The notes beneath the pieces are model-generated. The model searched no databases. It had not been told where the DNA came from and saw nothing but the letters and a program-made list of their open reading frames with translations. The position numbers were made by a program, and so were the translations under genes. DNA of 64,000 nt from Flavobacterium circumlabens (lineage in GTDB: Bacteria > Bacteroidota > Bacteroidia > Flavobacteriales > Flavobacteriaceae): assembly GCF_004345565.1 (NCBI RefSeq), contig NZ_SLWA01000006.1, positions 248,001-312,000 on the forward strand. The letters run 5' to 3'. Shown here piece by piece: positions 55,201-63,119 of the stretch; positions within the stretch are counted from its first letter, which is position 1; each line of letters opens with the position of its first letter.

Positions 55201-56427
55201 ATGTCTAAAATTTTAAACGTAGAAAACGGGGCTGTGTACGAAGGGTACGACAGTCTTGCGGCCTCAGAGTGGTGTACACCATCATTTCTGGGTTGTAGCA
55301 TGTGCATCTCTGCCAGTGCTATAAAAGGCCAGGTTACAATAACACTAGGATTAAAAACTCCTTTTGGAAATGTAACGAAAAGCTTTAGCTTTAATACCAA
55401 TACAAGTTTTACATGGCAGCCTTTTAGTAAATTCAAAATTACAGTAAGCATCACTAACTTCAATGAAGCCAGTGGTGTTTTTAGTTTTGACCTGGGTCTG
55501 AACCCATGTGTAGACGTTCCGTTCCTTGGATGGAAATGTTTCAACTACAGCCATACATTCTCTGTACCTTTATTGCTTGCCGGTATCCAAAGTGAGATCG
55601 ATGACAGCCAGTTTACAAGTTTATTAACGTTGCATGCGAGTGGTTCCCTAAATGCAGCCTGCCAATGTGATGATAAAGCCTCTCCATTATTGAAAGGTGA
55701 TATCTACACCAACTATCTAAACAGTCAGGCAGGTTTTCCAACCATACCAATTACACAGTGTTTTCCAATACCAACGGTACAATGTGTTCCGACTATTACG
55801 TCATGTGTAACAGGCATCTCTCCAATTTGTCTGACGCAACAGAATGCTAATGTAAATGCTGCAGCAATACCTACATTACCTGTTAATCAGTGTATCCCAA
55901 CGGTATCTTGTATCCCGACATTATCTTGTATTCCAACAGCTTCCTGCACAGGAATACCTTTTATTTGCAGTGGTGTCGCTCAAAATGCTGATAATACTGC
56001 AAATACAGAAAGCAGAACACTGTTTTGTTTTCCAACCTATCCACCGGTATGCAGATCGCTAAGTGGTACTGATGCAAATGCAAATGCGGCTGCTATACCT
56101 ACTTTACCTGTTAATCAGTGTATCCCGACGGTATCCTGTATTCCAACATTATCTTGTATCCCAACAGCATCCTGCACCGGAATACCTTTTATTTGTAATG
56201 GTGTTGCTCAAAGCACAGGTAATGTAAATGCGGGGTTACCACATACACTTTACTGTCATCCCACAATACCACAGATATGCAGAGTCTCAGGAACTCCTGC
56301 TGATGTGAATGCTGCTGCAATACCAACATTGCCGGTAAATCAGTGTGTACCTACTGTATCTTGTTTTCCAACAGTATCTTGTATCCCTACTGTATCTTGT
56401 ACGGGAATACCATTTATCTGTCCATAA
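55201..56427 (+). CDS. Large multi-core Cys/Thr/Ser-rich RiPP precursor (putative lanthipeptide substrate)
   Basis: From the ATG at 55201 the protein has 408 residues; a GTG at 55180 would add seven. Residues 1-178 look like a folded beta-rich domain with seven Cys and no signal peptide. Four Cys-rich modules follow at about 179-210 (diverged), 222-256, 298-332 and 373-407. Modules 2-4 read AIPTLPVNQC, three P-T-x-S-C units and TGIPFIC. The linkers after modules 2 and 3 carry a second motif (C-x-P-T-x-P-x-x-C). Residues 179-408 hold 23 Cys, nearly all next to Thr or Ser, which suits dehydration and thioether formation. The kinase, HopA1-like and LanC genes follow directly, so I infer it is their substrate. 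I know no named family for it. Confidence 0.8.
   Translation: MSKILNVENGAVYEGYDSLAASEWCTPSFLGCSMCISASAIKGQVTITLGLKTPFGNVTKSFSFNTNTSFTWQPFSKFKITVSITNFNEASGVFSFDLGLNPCVDVPFLGWKCFNYSHTFSVPLLLAGIQSEIDDSQFTSLLTLHASGSLNAACQCDDKASPLLKGDIYTNYLNSQAGFPTIPITQCFPIPTVQCVPTITSCVTGISPICLTQQNANVNAAAIPTLPVNQCIPTVSCIPTLSCIPTASCTGIPFICSGVAQNADNTANTESRTLFCFPTYPPVCRSLSGTDANANAAAIPTLPVNQCIPTVSCIPTLSCIPTASCTGIPFICNGVAQSTGNVNAGLPHTLYCHPTIPQICRVSGTPADVNAAAIPTLPVNQCVPTVSCFPTVSCIPTVSCTGIPFICP
55864..56421 (+). repeat. Three in-frame module repeats in the precursor gene
   Basis: Modules at 55864-55968, 56092-56196 and 56317-56421 are spaced 228 and 225 bases apart, with near-identical protein but many silent differences. 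A fourth, diverged module is at about 55735-55830. Within each module an 18-base unit (P-T-x-S-C plus one) is repeated three times. Confidence 0.9.
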
Positions 56428-56441
56428 TACCTAATTTAAAA

Positions 56442-56470
56442 AATCGCAGGATCTGAAAAATCCTGCGATT
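56442..56470 (+). terminator. Hairpin between precursor and modifying enzymes
   Basis: A perfect 11-base stem (AATCGCAGGAT / ATCCTGCGATT) with a seven-base loop is followed by CTTTTTT. It lies 15 bases after the precursor stop and 27 bases before the kinase ATG. Partial termination here would give more substrate than enzyme mRNA. Confidence 0.85.
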
Positions 56471-56496
56471 CTTTTTTAACTCTTAAATCTTACGTT

Positions 56497-57600
56497 ATGC
56501 AATTAACCCCGGAAACCGTATATCAATACTTACATAAACGCCAGCTTATTGATGAAGATGCAGTGGTTAAAGGTCACTTTATGGTACATCCCGTAAACAC
56601 CAGGAATACAATTTTGAAAATAATAGTCCAGCCTGAAAATTCTCTTTTTGTAAAACAAATGGAAAAGGATCTTGTCGCCGATGGTTTATTCCGAAGAGAA
56701 ATAGATGCCTATACTTTACTTAAAAACAATACCGAATTTTCATCCATTGCTACCCATGTTCCTAAACTTCTGGATCATGATGGGGATCATAATATAATGG
56801 TGACCGAGCTGTTATATAACGCAAAAAACCTATACGAGCATTATATGCTTACCAAAAATTTTGACTTAAACCTTGCCCGCGAGCAAGCCGCTATATTATC
56901 AGCGTGCCATGTTGTACCTGATGCCCGGACAGACACTTCAATGTTTCCAAAAGCATTACCTTGGGTATTGCAACTGGATCAATACAATGCTGATCAGTTT
57001 TTTGTTAACAATGAAGCAAGCACCAGTATCATTCAATTGATAAAAGAAAATCAGGTCTTACAAAATACTTTAATCAATCTGGCGGTATCGTGGAATTACA
57101 CCCACTTCATACACGGTGATATCAAATGGATCAACTTTATGGCGATACCAAATGAGAAAGGTTTTACACAAAAACTCATCGATTGGGAACTGGCAGATAT
57201 TGGTGATCCGATGTGGGATGTTGCCGGGCTATTACAATCTTATGTTAGTGTATGGCTTCTTGGATTTGATAATAATGATCCTGCGGGTTACAAATTGCCC
57301 GAATACATGCAGCCTTATGATATCAAAAACACACAATCTTCTGCACAGGCTTTTCTTTACGAATATATGGCAATAAAGCAGTACCCGGAATCCAGCCATA
57401 GTTACATCTTAATTCGAATGATACAACTAACAGCTGCGAGGATTATTCAGACCAGTCTGGAAGGCATCACTTATAATTCAAAAATAGAAGCCAATAGCAT
57501 GCGCTGTATTCAGCTGGCCTTCAATATTATGAATGATCCTTTTATGGCATTACAGGAATTATTTAATATAAAACTACAACAAGACTATGTTCCAGGATAA
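56497..57600 (+). CDS. Aminoglycoside phosphotransferase-fold kinase (LanK/LxmK-like)
   Basis: The 367-residue protein has the APH/choline-kinase fold. A candidate ATP-binding lysine is Lys53 (LFVKQ). The catalytic loop is IHGDIKWINFM (His206, Asp208, Asn213), the metal-binding DFG-like part is LIDWELADIGD (Asp229), and DPMWDVAG follows. In class V lanthipeptide pathways a kinase of this fold phosphorylates Ser/Thr of the precursor. The next gene overlaps it by 14 bases and encodes the matching HopA1-like lyase, so I infer this role rather than antibiotic resistance. Confidence 0.85.
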   Translation: MQLTPETVYQYLHKRQLIDEDAVVKGHFMVHPVNTRNTILKIIVQPENSLFVKQMEKDLVADGLFRREIDAYTLLKNNTEFSSIATHVPKLLDHDGDHNIMVTELLYNAKNLYEHYMLTKNFDLNLAREQAAILSACHVVPDARTDTSMFPKALPWVLQLDQYNADQFFVNNEASTSIIQLIKENQVLQNTLINLAVSWNYTHFIHGDIKWINFMAIPNEKGFTQKLIDWELADIGDPMWDVAGLLQSYVSVWLLGFDNNDPAGYKLPEYMQPYDIKNTQSSAQAFLYEYMAIKQYPESSHSYILIRMIQLTAARIIQTSLEGITYNSKIEANSMRCIQLAFNIMNDPFMALQELFNIKLQQDYVPG

Positions 57601-58552
57601 AACCATTATTAAAGAACTTACCCGACTGGTCAGTCAGCTTCATATTTCTGACTCCACTATACTTTTCAGGGATAAACAATACGCCACTACTGCTGAAAAT
57701 GCCATGGGCAGTCTCATCAGCATCTTGTATTCGGAATGTTACGCTTTAAAAGAAAGTTATCAGTCCGGCGAGAAAGAAAGAGCGGTTCATTTTAGCGTTA
57801 CTAATGATGCCTTTTCAGAATTGTTGTCTCAAAATAACCATAGCAAAAATAAAACGGAGAAAGACTGGATGGTAAAAAACATTTACCCGAACGGCTATTT
57901 AGAAATCGTAAAACTGGCCGAACATCGTATTATTCCAGTATCTTCCGTAACAGATATTCCTGTCGGATCAACTGCAGCAATTGGACAGACCGTTACGGTT
58001 TTATTCCCAAAAGAGGACAAACACAGGCAGCCTACCTTTCATTATGTTTTTAGCAATCAGTCGCTGAATCCATCTCCTAATTTGACCCGGATTTACTGGA
58101 ATTGTATTAGTGAAGGCGCTCCTGTCCTTATTAATATCCTTACTAAAACATTAAATTATTATAACATTCCGTTTCTCTTCAAATGCCTTAATCATCCCGA
58201 TTTATATTTTCGACGTGATGCAGCCGTACTTTATGTAGAAGACGCTATGCTTCCGATAATCAAAATGTTATTGCCGGAAATTTGCAATGAAATGAAAGAG
58301 TATCTGGAAGAAGATGTTCCACTTTTTACTTATCCCTATGCGAAAGGTGTTGGCATAGCCGAAAGTCCAAATACACAGGAAAGTTTTGGAATGAACAGGG
58401 TAACGATACTTGCAGAAACCTTATTTCAAACTGCACATAAAAAACTCGTTGCAGCTGCAGTTGTGGACGAAATTGCTGCCGCTTTTCTTCAAAGAGGAAT
58501 AGATCCTGAAAACACTTTTCTCAATAAAGGATCGAAAATAGTATTCAATTAA
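57587..58552 (+). CDS. HopA1-family protein (putative phospho-Ser/Thr lyase of a class V-like lanthipeptide pathway)
   Basis: The 321-residue protein shows the HopA1 effector-family motifs: RIYWN (168-172), FLFKCLNHPDLYFRRDAAVLY (197-217, given in part), PLFTYPYAKGVGIAESP (245-261) and SFGMNR (266-271). HopA1 is known as a type III effector family of plant pathogens. In class V lanthipeptide clusters HopA1-like proteins are thought to remove phosphate from phospho-Ser/Thr to leave dehydroamino acids. The 14-base overlap with the kinase shows coupled translation and supports a joint kinase-lyase dehydratase. Conserved Lys199, Arg209 and Arg210 could bind phosphate. Confidence 0.85.
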   Translation: MFQDKTIIKELTRLVSQLHISDSTILFRDKQYATTAENAMGSLISILYSECYALKESYQSGEKERAVHFSVTNDAFSELLSQNNHSKNKTEKDWMVKNIYPNGYLEIVKLAEHRIIPVSSVTDIPVGSTAAIGQTVTVLFPKEDKHRQPTFHYVFSNQSLNPSPNLTRIYWNCISEGAPVLINILTKTLNYYNIPFLFKCLNHPDLYFRRDAAVLYVEDAMLPIIKMLLPEICNEMKEYLEEDVPLFTYPYAKGVGIAESPNTQESFGMNRVTILAETLFQTAHKKLVAAAVVDEIAAAFLQRGIDPENTFLNKGSKIVFN

Positions 58553-58562
58553 AAAAACAACC

Positions 58563-59798
58563 ATGGACGCAACTACAACTAACAATAATTTCCTTGAAAC
58601 AGCATGGAATATCGGAACGCATTTAATGAAAACCAGTATCTGGCATCATAAATCCTGTACCTGGCAAGGGTATTCCTTTGAGCCTCTGAATGGGACTTAC
58701 CAGCCGGTCATCAAAACTTTTGGCCCTGATGTATATTCCGGCACCTCTGGTATTGCTTTATTTCTGATGGCATTGTATTCCGAAAGAAAAGACCCGATTT
58801 TACTTAAAACAATAGAAGGCAGTATCGAACAGGTAAGATCAACTATGAATCAGGCCTCCAATCATGGCTTCTACGCAGGAAAACCCGGGATCGCGGCAAC
58901 ATTAATAAAACTGGGAGCAGCCCTTGATAAAGAAGAATGGATAAAAGAAGGACTTGAGTTGCTTGAAAGTATTCCCACCGATTCGCTTCAATCTTACGAA
59001 ATTGATATTATTAGCGGCGCTGCCGGAACTATACCTGTTCTACTGGATGCGTATGCCGTTTTTGAAAAACAAGAACTTTTGGACAAAGCAATTGCGTTGG
59101 GCAATTTATTGTGCAGCGCAGCAGTTAAAAACGATACCATTTGGTCATGGGCAACAGTTCCCTCCCAAAAAAACCTGACTGGTTTTTCACATGGATCTTG
59201 CGGTATCGCTTTGGCCTTATTACAATTGCATCAGGTTACAGGAAATCCTTCTTTTTTGGAAGCTTCCGAAGGAGGTTTTAATTATGAACGTCATTCTTTC
59301 GACAGCTCACAGCAAAATTGGCCGGATTTTAGGGATGATGTAACTTCGGGTTCAGCCGGAAATATCTGCGGACTTGCATGGTGCCACGGTGCTCCGGGCA
59401 TTACGATATCGAGATTAAAGGCGAATCAGTTCTATCCAAACACTGTTTTTGCCAACGAAATGAAGATTGCCCTTACCACTACTGCCAATTCCGTTTACCA
59501 TGGCCTGGTGGAAAATCTGAGCAACACCAATTATTCCATCTGCCACGGTATAGCAGGAAATGCAGATATTATACTGGATTGCGGAGGGATTGAATACCAA
59601 CAGCTTGCAGAAGCGGTGGGTAATGCCGGCATCAGTAAATACCAGGATAATAATATTCCGTGGTCTACCGGATTAAATTCAGGACAATATACTCCCGGAC
59701 TCATGATGGGCATTGCCGGTACTGGTTATTTTTATCTTCGTTTACTTAATAAAGACAAGCACAAAAGTGTGTTAGTACCTGCACTTGTGCTATCATAA
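58563..59798 (+). CDS. LanC-like lanthionine cyclase
   Basis: The 411-residue protein has the repeated GxxG helices of the LanC alpha/alpha barrel (GTSGIALFL, GKPGIAATL, GAAGTIPVL, GSCGIALAL, GIAGTGYFYL). The zinc ligands are all present: Cys274 (LAWCHGAPG), Cys327 and His328 (SICHGIAG). Asp148 (EIDIISGAAG) and His210 (GFSHGSC) match the active-site Asp and His of nisin cyclase. It should catalyse addition of Cys thiols to dehydroamino acids. It starts 10 bases after the HopA1-like gene. The complete active site argues for a true cyclase rather than a eukaryote-type LanCL relative. Confidence 0.92.
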   Translation: MDATTTNNNFLETAWNIGTHLMKTSIWHHKSCTWQGYSFEPLNGTYQPVIKTFGPDVYSGTSGIALFLMALYSERKDPILLKTIEGSIEQVRSTMNQASNHGFYAGKPGIAATLIKLGAALDKEEWIKEGLELLESIPTDSLQSYEIDIISGAAGTIPVLLDAYAVFEKQELLDKAIALGNLLCSAAVKNDTIWSWATVPSQKNLTGFSHGSCGIALALLQLHQVTGNPSFLEASEGGFNYERHSFDSSQQNWPDFRDDVTSGSAGNICGLAWCHGAPGITISRLKANQFYPNTVFANEMKIALTTTANSVYHGLVENLSNTNYSICHGIAGNADIILDCGGIEYQQLAEAVGNAGISKYQDNNIPWSTGLNSGQYTPGLMMGIAGTGYFYLRLLNKDKHKSVLVPALVLS

Positions 59799-59837
59799 TA
59801 TGACTTAAACTAATTCAACTACTATATTTGGAAATCG

Positions 59838-59870
59838 AAAAAGCAGGAATCAATTGATTACCTGCTTTTT
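59838..59870 (+). terminator. Terminator at the end of the RiPP cluster
   Basis: AAAAAGCAGG pairs with CCTGCTTTTT around a 13-base loop that is itself palindromic, with extra T residues after it. Confidence 0.88.
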
Positions 59871-59895
59871 TTTAAAATTATTTTAAACTGTGAAG

Positions 59896-60795
59896 CTACT
59901 TGTTATCACTCATAATTTCAGATTTATTCTGAGCATATTCATACCCCTGTTTCCACCATTCTTTCATGACTTCTTTATTAAAAATCAAAGCATTATTAGT
60001 AAGTTTTGTAGGTGTATAATACAAATTGAGTTTTACGTTTTTATTGTTGGCCATCAATTTCCCGATAGCAATATCATGCTTTTCTACCTGATCTAAGGCA
60101 ATTCGAAACAAATCGATCATCAGTGAAAAAGGATTTTTGCCAATAACCATTTTATCCATATTGACTTCCGTTTCCAAAACAATGACATCAATTTCGGTGG
60201 CACCACGATTGATAGCTTCGCGAATGGGAACCAGACTTGAAAAACCTCCGTCTCCGTATTCATAATTATTTTTGGTAACCAGGCTCATAAACGGAATATA
60301 ATTACTGGAAATCCAGGTCCAGTCACAGAATTCATCGTAGGTACAATCTTTTACCGATTTGTATTCTGCTTCGTTTTTGGTTAAATTCGTTACCGTTACA
60401 ATAACATCAGACTGGAGTTTTTTAAGTTTATTGAAATCGGATATCGAAAAGTTATTTTTAATATATTTCTGTAAACCTTTACTTTCACCAAACGTCCTCT
60501 TTCCCTTGAAAAACTGACGTATAACATTAAAATGGTTGATCGTTACAATATCAATTCCATCTTTTACTTTCACAACAAAAGGACAAATATTAAAGATTTT
60601 AGACATCGTAACATTGGTATAAACCCAGTGGATTTTCTTAATATGCCCAAGAGCCAAATGCGGAATCAGCAAACTTCCGGTTGAAGTTCCTAAAAAGAGA
60701 TCATATTCATGCTTTTTTTCCTCTATCAAATATTGTGCAACGCCGCCAGCAAATGCTCCTTTACTGCCTCCACCTGAAATAACCAATGCTCTCAT
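59896..60795 (-). CDS. Patatin-like phospholipase
   Basis: This 299-residue protein has the patatin oxyanion loop (SGGGSKGAFAGG, residues 6-17), the nucleophile elbow FLGTSTGSL (Ser about 39) and the DGGF motif that supplies the catalytic Asp (near residue 187). It is a Ser-Asp dyad acyl hydrolase, probably acting on phospholipids. It has no signal peptide. It is convergent with the LanC gene and not obviously part of the RiPP cluster. Confidence 0.92.
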   Translation of the reverse strand: MRALVISGGGSKGAFAGGVAQYLIEEKKHEYDLFLGTSTGSLLIPHLALGHIKKIHWVYTNVTMSKIFNICPFVVKVKDGIDIVTINHFNVIRQFFKGKRTFGESKGLQKYIKNNFSISDFNKLKKLQSDVIVTVTNLTKNEAEYKSVKDCTYDEFCDWTWISSNYIPFMSLVTKNNYEYGDGGFSSLVPIREAINRGATEIDVIVLETEVNMDKMVIGKNPFSLMIDLFRIALDQVEKHDIAIGKLMANNKNVKLNLYYTPTKLTNNALIFNKEVMKEWWKQGYEYAQNKSEIMSDNK

Positions 60796-60991
60796 AAATA
60801 TATTGTAGGTTTTTTTTTAAGAGAATAGAAGAAAGACAATAGAGTCAAGAGAATAGAAGAAAGAAGACATAACTAACGGTATGGGGGTAGTGTCGATCGC
60901 TTTTTATAACTTAATATTTACTCTTTTTCTCTATTACATATTCTTTACTCTTTACTCTTTATTCTTTATTCTATACTCTTGACTCTTCATT

Positions 60992-63052
60992 CTACTCCGC
61001 TAATAACCGCTTCAACTGAAACTGCTCATCGGGTGTCAAATTAGGCAAAATTCTTTCAAACGACACACGTATTTCTGAATTTTTTAACAAGATGCGAATT
61101 GAATCTCTTCCGTATTTCGAAAATTGCCACATATGATGCGTTGTTGCATTTACCAGATTTATCAAAACGGAATCGTTGATCAGCTTAAAGGCTATTAGCT
61201 TTTCCAATGCATTTTGTCGGGTTGTAGCCTCATATTTAGTGGAAGAAAAAGCCACCAACTCAGAGATCAAGGCTTGCGGATCCTCACTGTAATTGGGAGT
61301 CGATAGCGCCAGCGAAAGCCATAAAGTACGGAGATTGTAATCTTTAAAACCAATCCAGTTTTTAGACTTATTCAAATATGCCGTTCGGTGATCCGGGAAG
61401 TTTTTCCATAAATAAAACAACGCAATTTCCTGGGTCTGATACGATTTATCATCCAGTAAAGTTTCATAATTTACCCTGAAATCTTCCGGAATTTCACTAA
61501 AACTATCGGCAAGAGCCTGCCGAACCTGTACATTATCAGTTTGCAAAGCGATCAGCAATAAATCCTTTTTCAGGTCATACTTTTCATTTTGAATCTGGTC
61601 AATAATCGCTTCCTTTACAGAATGATAGACATCTGAATTTAAAGTTTTAATTAAGAAATCTTTCTTTTCTTCGAAAGGTACTTTTTTTAATTTATCAACC
61701 TCCAGACGAATTTGAATTGCTTTGTTCTTACTCAGTAAAGCGTTGGCTGTTGGTGTATCAAAAGCAACAGATTCCAGCCAGGTTTTTTGAAATTTCTCCA
61801 GATCAAAATTGGATACTTTTTTTATTTCATCAAAGAAATTCTGAGTATTCACCGTTTGGTACGCGTATTTTTTCAAGTAGCTTTTAATGGCTTTTTTGAA
61901 TGCTTTATCTCCTATCGATTCATGTAAAACAAACAGCGCCCAAGCCCCCTTTTCATAAAAAGTCAATGAACTGGCTTTGGCATTTAAAACCGGAATAACA
62001 TCTGTCCGCGAGGCAAATTTAAGTTGTTGAGCGGTATCGTATAATCTCGAGTAAAAGTAATCCTCTCCAAAAATATCCCTTTCAGCAAGCAAAGCATAGT
62101 AGGTGGCAAAACCTTCCTGCAGCCAGTGATGTGTGCTGCTTTCGGCAGTAATAAGATCTCCAAACCAGTGATGTGCCAATTCGTGGGCGTCAACATTGGT
62201 GTACTTTCTGTCTGTAAAACCAATTGAATCCACTACATAACGGGTGGTAAAAAGCGTTGAAGTTGTATTTTCCATTCCGCCATACAGGAAATCGCGAACC
62301 GGAATTTCCCTGTAAATTTTCCACGGATACTTCACTCCTATTTCCTTTTCCAAAAAATCAAAAATACGTTTAGAGTAACGATACGTTGGCTCAAAAGAAT
62401 CTTTGTCTTTGTTTTCTAAATAATATTCTAACGGGATTTTAGTTTTTGAACTAAATTCTTTTTTATCAAATTTACCAACAGCAAGCATCAGTAAATAAGA
62501 ACTCATCGGGCGTTCCATTTGATACTGCCAATTGATTTGGTTGTTGTTTTCGATTTTATTTTTTAAAATTCCATTCGAAACAACCTCATATCCCTTGTCA
62601 TAACTGATTTGTAGATTAAAAATCAATTTTTCATTCACATCATCAAAACTGGGAAACCAATTACTGGTATATCTCCCCTGACCCTGTGTCCAAATCTGAA
62701 CTTCAGCATTTTCGATAGCCACAAAATACAAAGCTTGTTTTGGTTTAACCGAATAGTCAAAGCTTAACTGATTTTTTCCTTTTTGAAAATTTGAAATGAT
62801 TTTCAGTTCTTTTCCAGTATTTAAAAACACAGCTTCTTTTCCATCGATTTTCACCTGAGTAAATTCCATGTTTTTAGCATCAATTTTAACCGTATCCGTG
62901 GGCTGTAAAACATTAAAATCATAAACAACAGATCCGGAAACCATTTTTTCTTTAGCATCTAATACTAATTGTCCAGAAACTGATTTAAAATCAACAAAAT
63001 GAGTCTGTTGTGCAAAAACAAAGCTGGTAATAAAGAGGAAAACATATTTCAT
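60992..63052 (-). CDS. M1-family aminopeptidase
   Basis: The 686-residue protein has a signal peptide (MKYVFLFITSFVFAQ), so it acts in the periplasm or beyond. M1 signatures are GGMENTT (exopeptidase motif, about residue 258) and HELAHHWFGD (zinc site HExxH about residue 290, with the second Glu 19 residues later in LQEGFATYYALL). The C-terminal half is helical. M1 enzymes remove N-terminal residues from peptides. Nothing links it to the RiPP cluster beyond closeness. Confidence 0.94.
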   Translation of the reverse strand: MKYVFLFITSFVFAQQTHFVDFKSVSGQLVLDAKEKMVSGSVVYDFNVLQPTDTVKIDAKNMEFTQVKIDGKEAVFLNTGKELKIISNFQKGKNQLSFDYSVKPKQALYFVAIENAEVQIWTQGQGRYTSNWFPSFDDVNEKLIFNLQISYDKGYEVVSNGILKNKIENNNQINWQYQMERPMSSYLLMLAVGKFDKKEFSSKTKIPLEYYLENKDKDSFEPTYRYSKRIFDFLEKEIGVKYPWKIYREIPVRDFLYGGMENTTSTLFTTRYVVDSIGFTDRKYTNVDAHELAHHWFGDLITAESSTHHWLQEGFATYYALLAERDIFGEDYFYSRLYDTAQQLKFASRTDVIPVLNAKASSLTFYEKGAWALFVLHESIGDKAFKKAIKSYLKKYAYQTVNTQNFFDEIKKVSNFDLEKFQKTWLESVAFDTPTANALLSKNKAIQIRLEVDKLKKVPFEEKKDFLIKTLNSDVYHSVKEAIIDQIQNEKYDLKKDLLLIALQTDNVQVRQALADSFSEIPEDFRVNYETLLDDKSYQTQEIALFYLWKNFPDHRTAYLNKSKNWIGFKDYNLRTLWLSLALSTPNYSEDPQALISELVAFSSTKYEATTRQNALEKLIAFKLINDSVLINLVNATTHHMWQFSKYGRDSIRILLKNSEIRVSFERILPNLTPDEQFQLKRLLAE

Positions 63053-63077
63053 TGCTTATAAATTTGGGCAGAAATCT

Positions 63078-63085
63078 CAAAGTTA
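63078..63085 (-). promoter_or_regulatory. TAnnTTTG promoter box for the M1 peptidase
   Basis: The minus strand reads TAACTTTG, 25 bases before the ATG at 63052. Confidence 0.45.
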
Positions 63086-63119
63086 CAAAGGTTTGACCAA
63101 CAAATCGAAGGAAATTTGT

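Noticed and set aside
55864..56421. Regular repeats that could suggest a CRISPR array
   Set aside because: The period is 225-228 bases, a multiple of three, within one open frame. Spacers are also conserved, so this is a protein repeat.
56497..57600. Aminoglycoside resistance gene
   Set aside because: The fold matches APH, but the 14-base overlap with the HopA1-like gene and the LanC neighbour favour a RiPP kinase.
59896..60795. Patatin-like lipase as part of the RiPP cluster
   Set aside because: It is on the opposite strand beyond a strong terminator, with no functional link visible.
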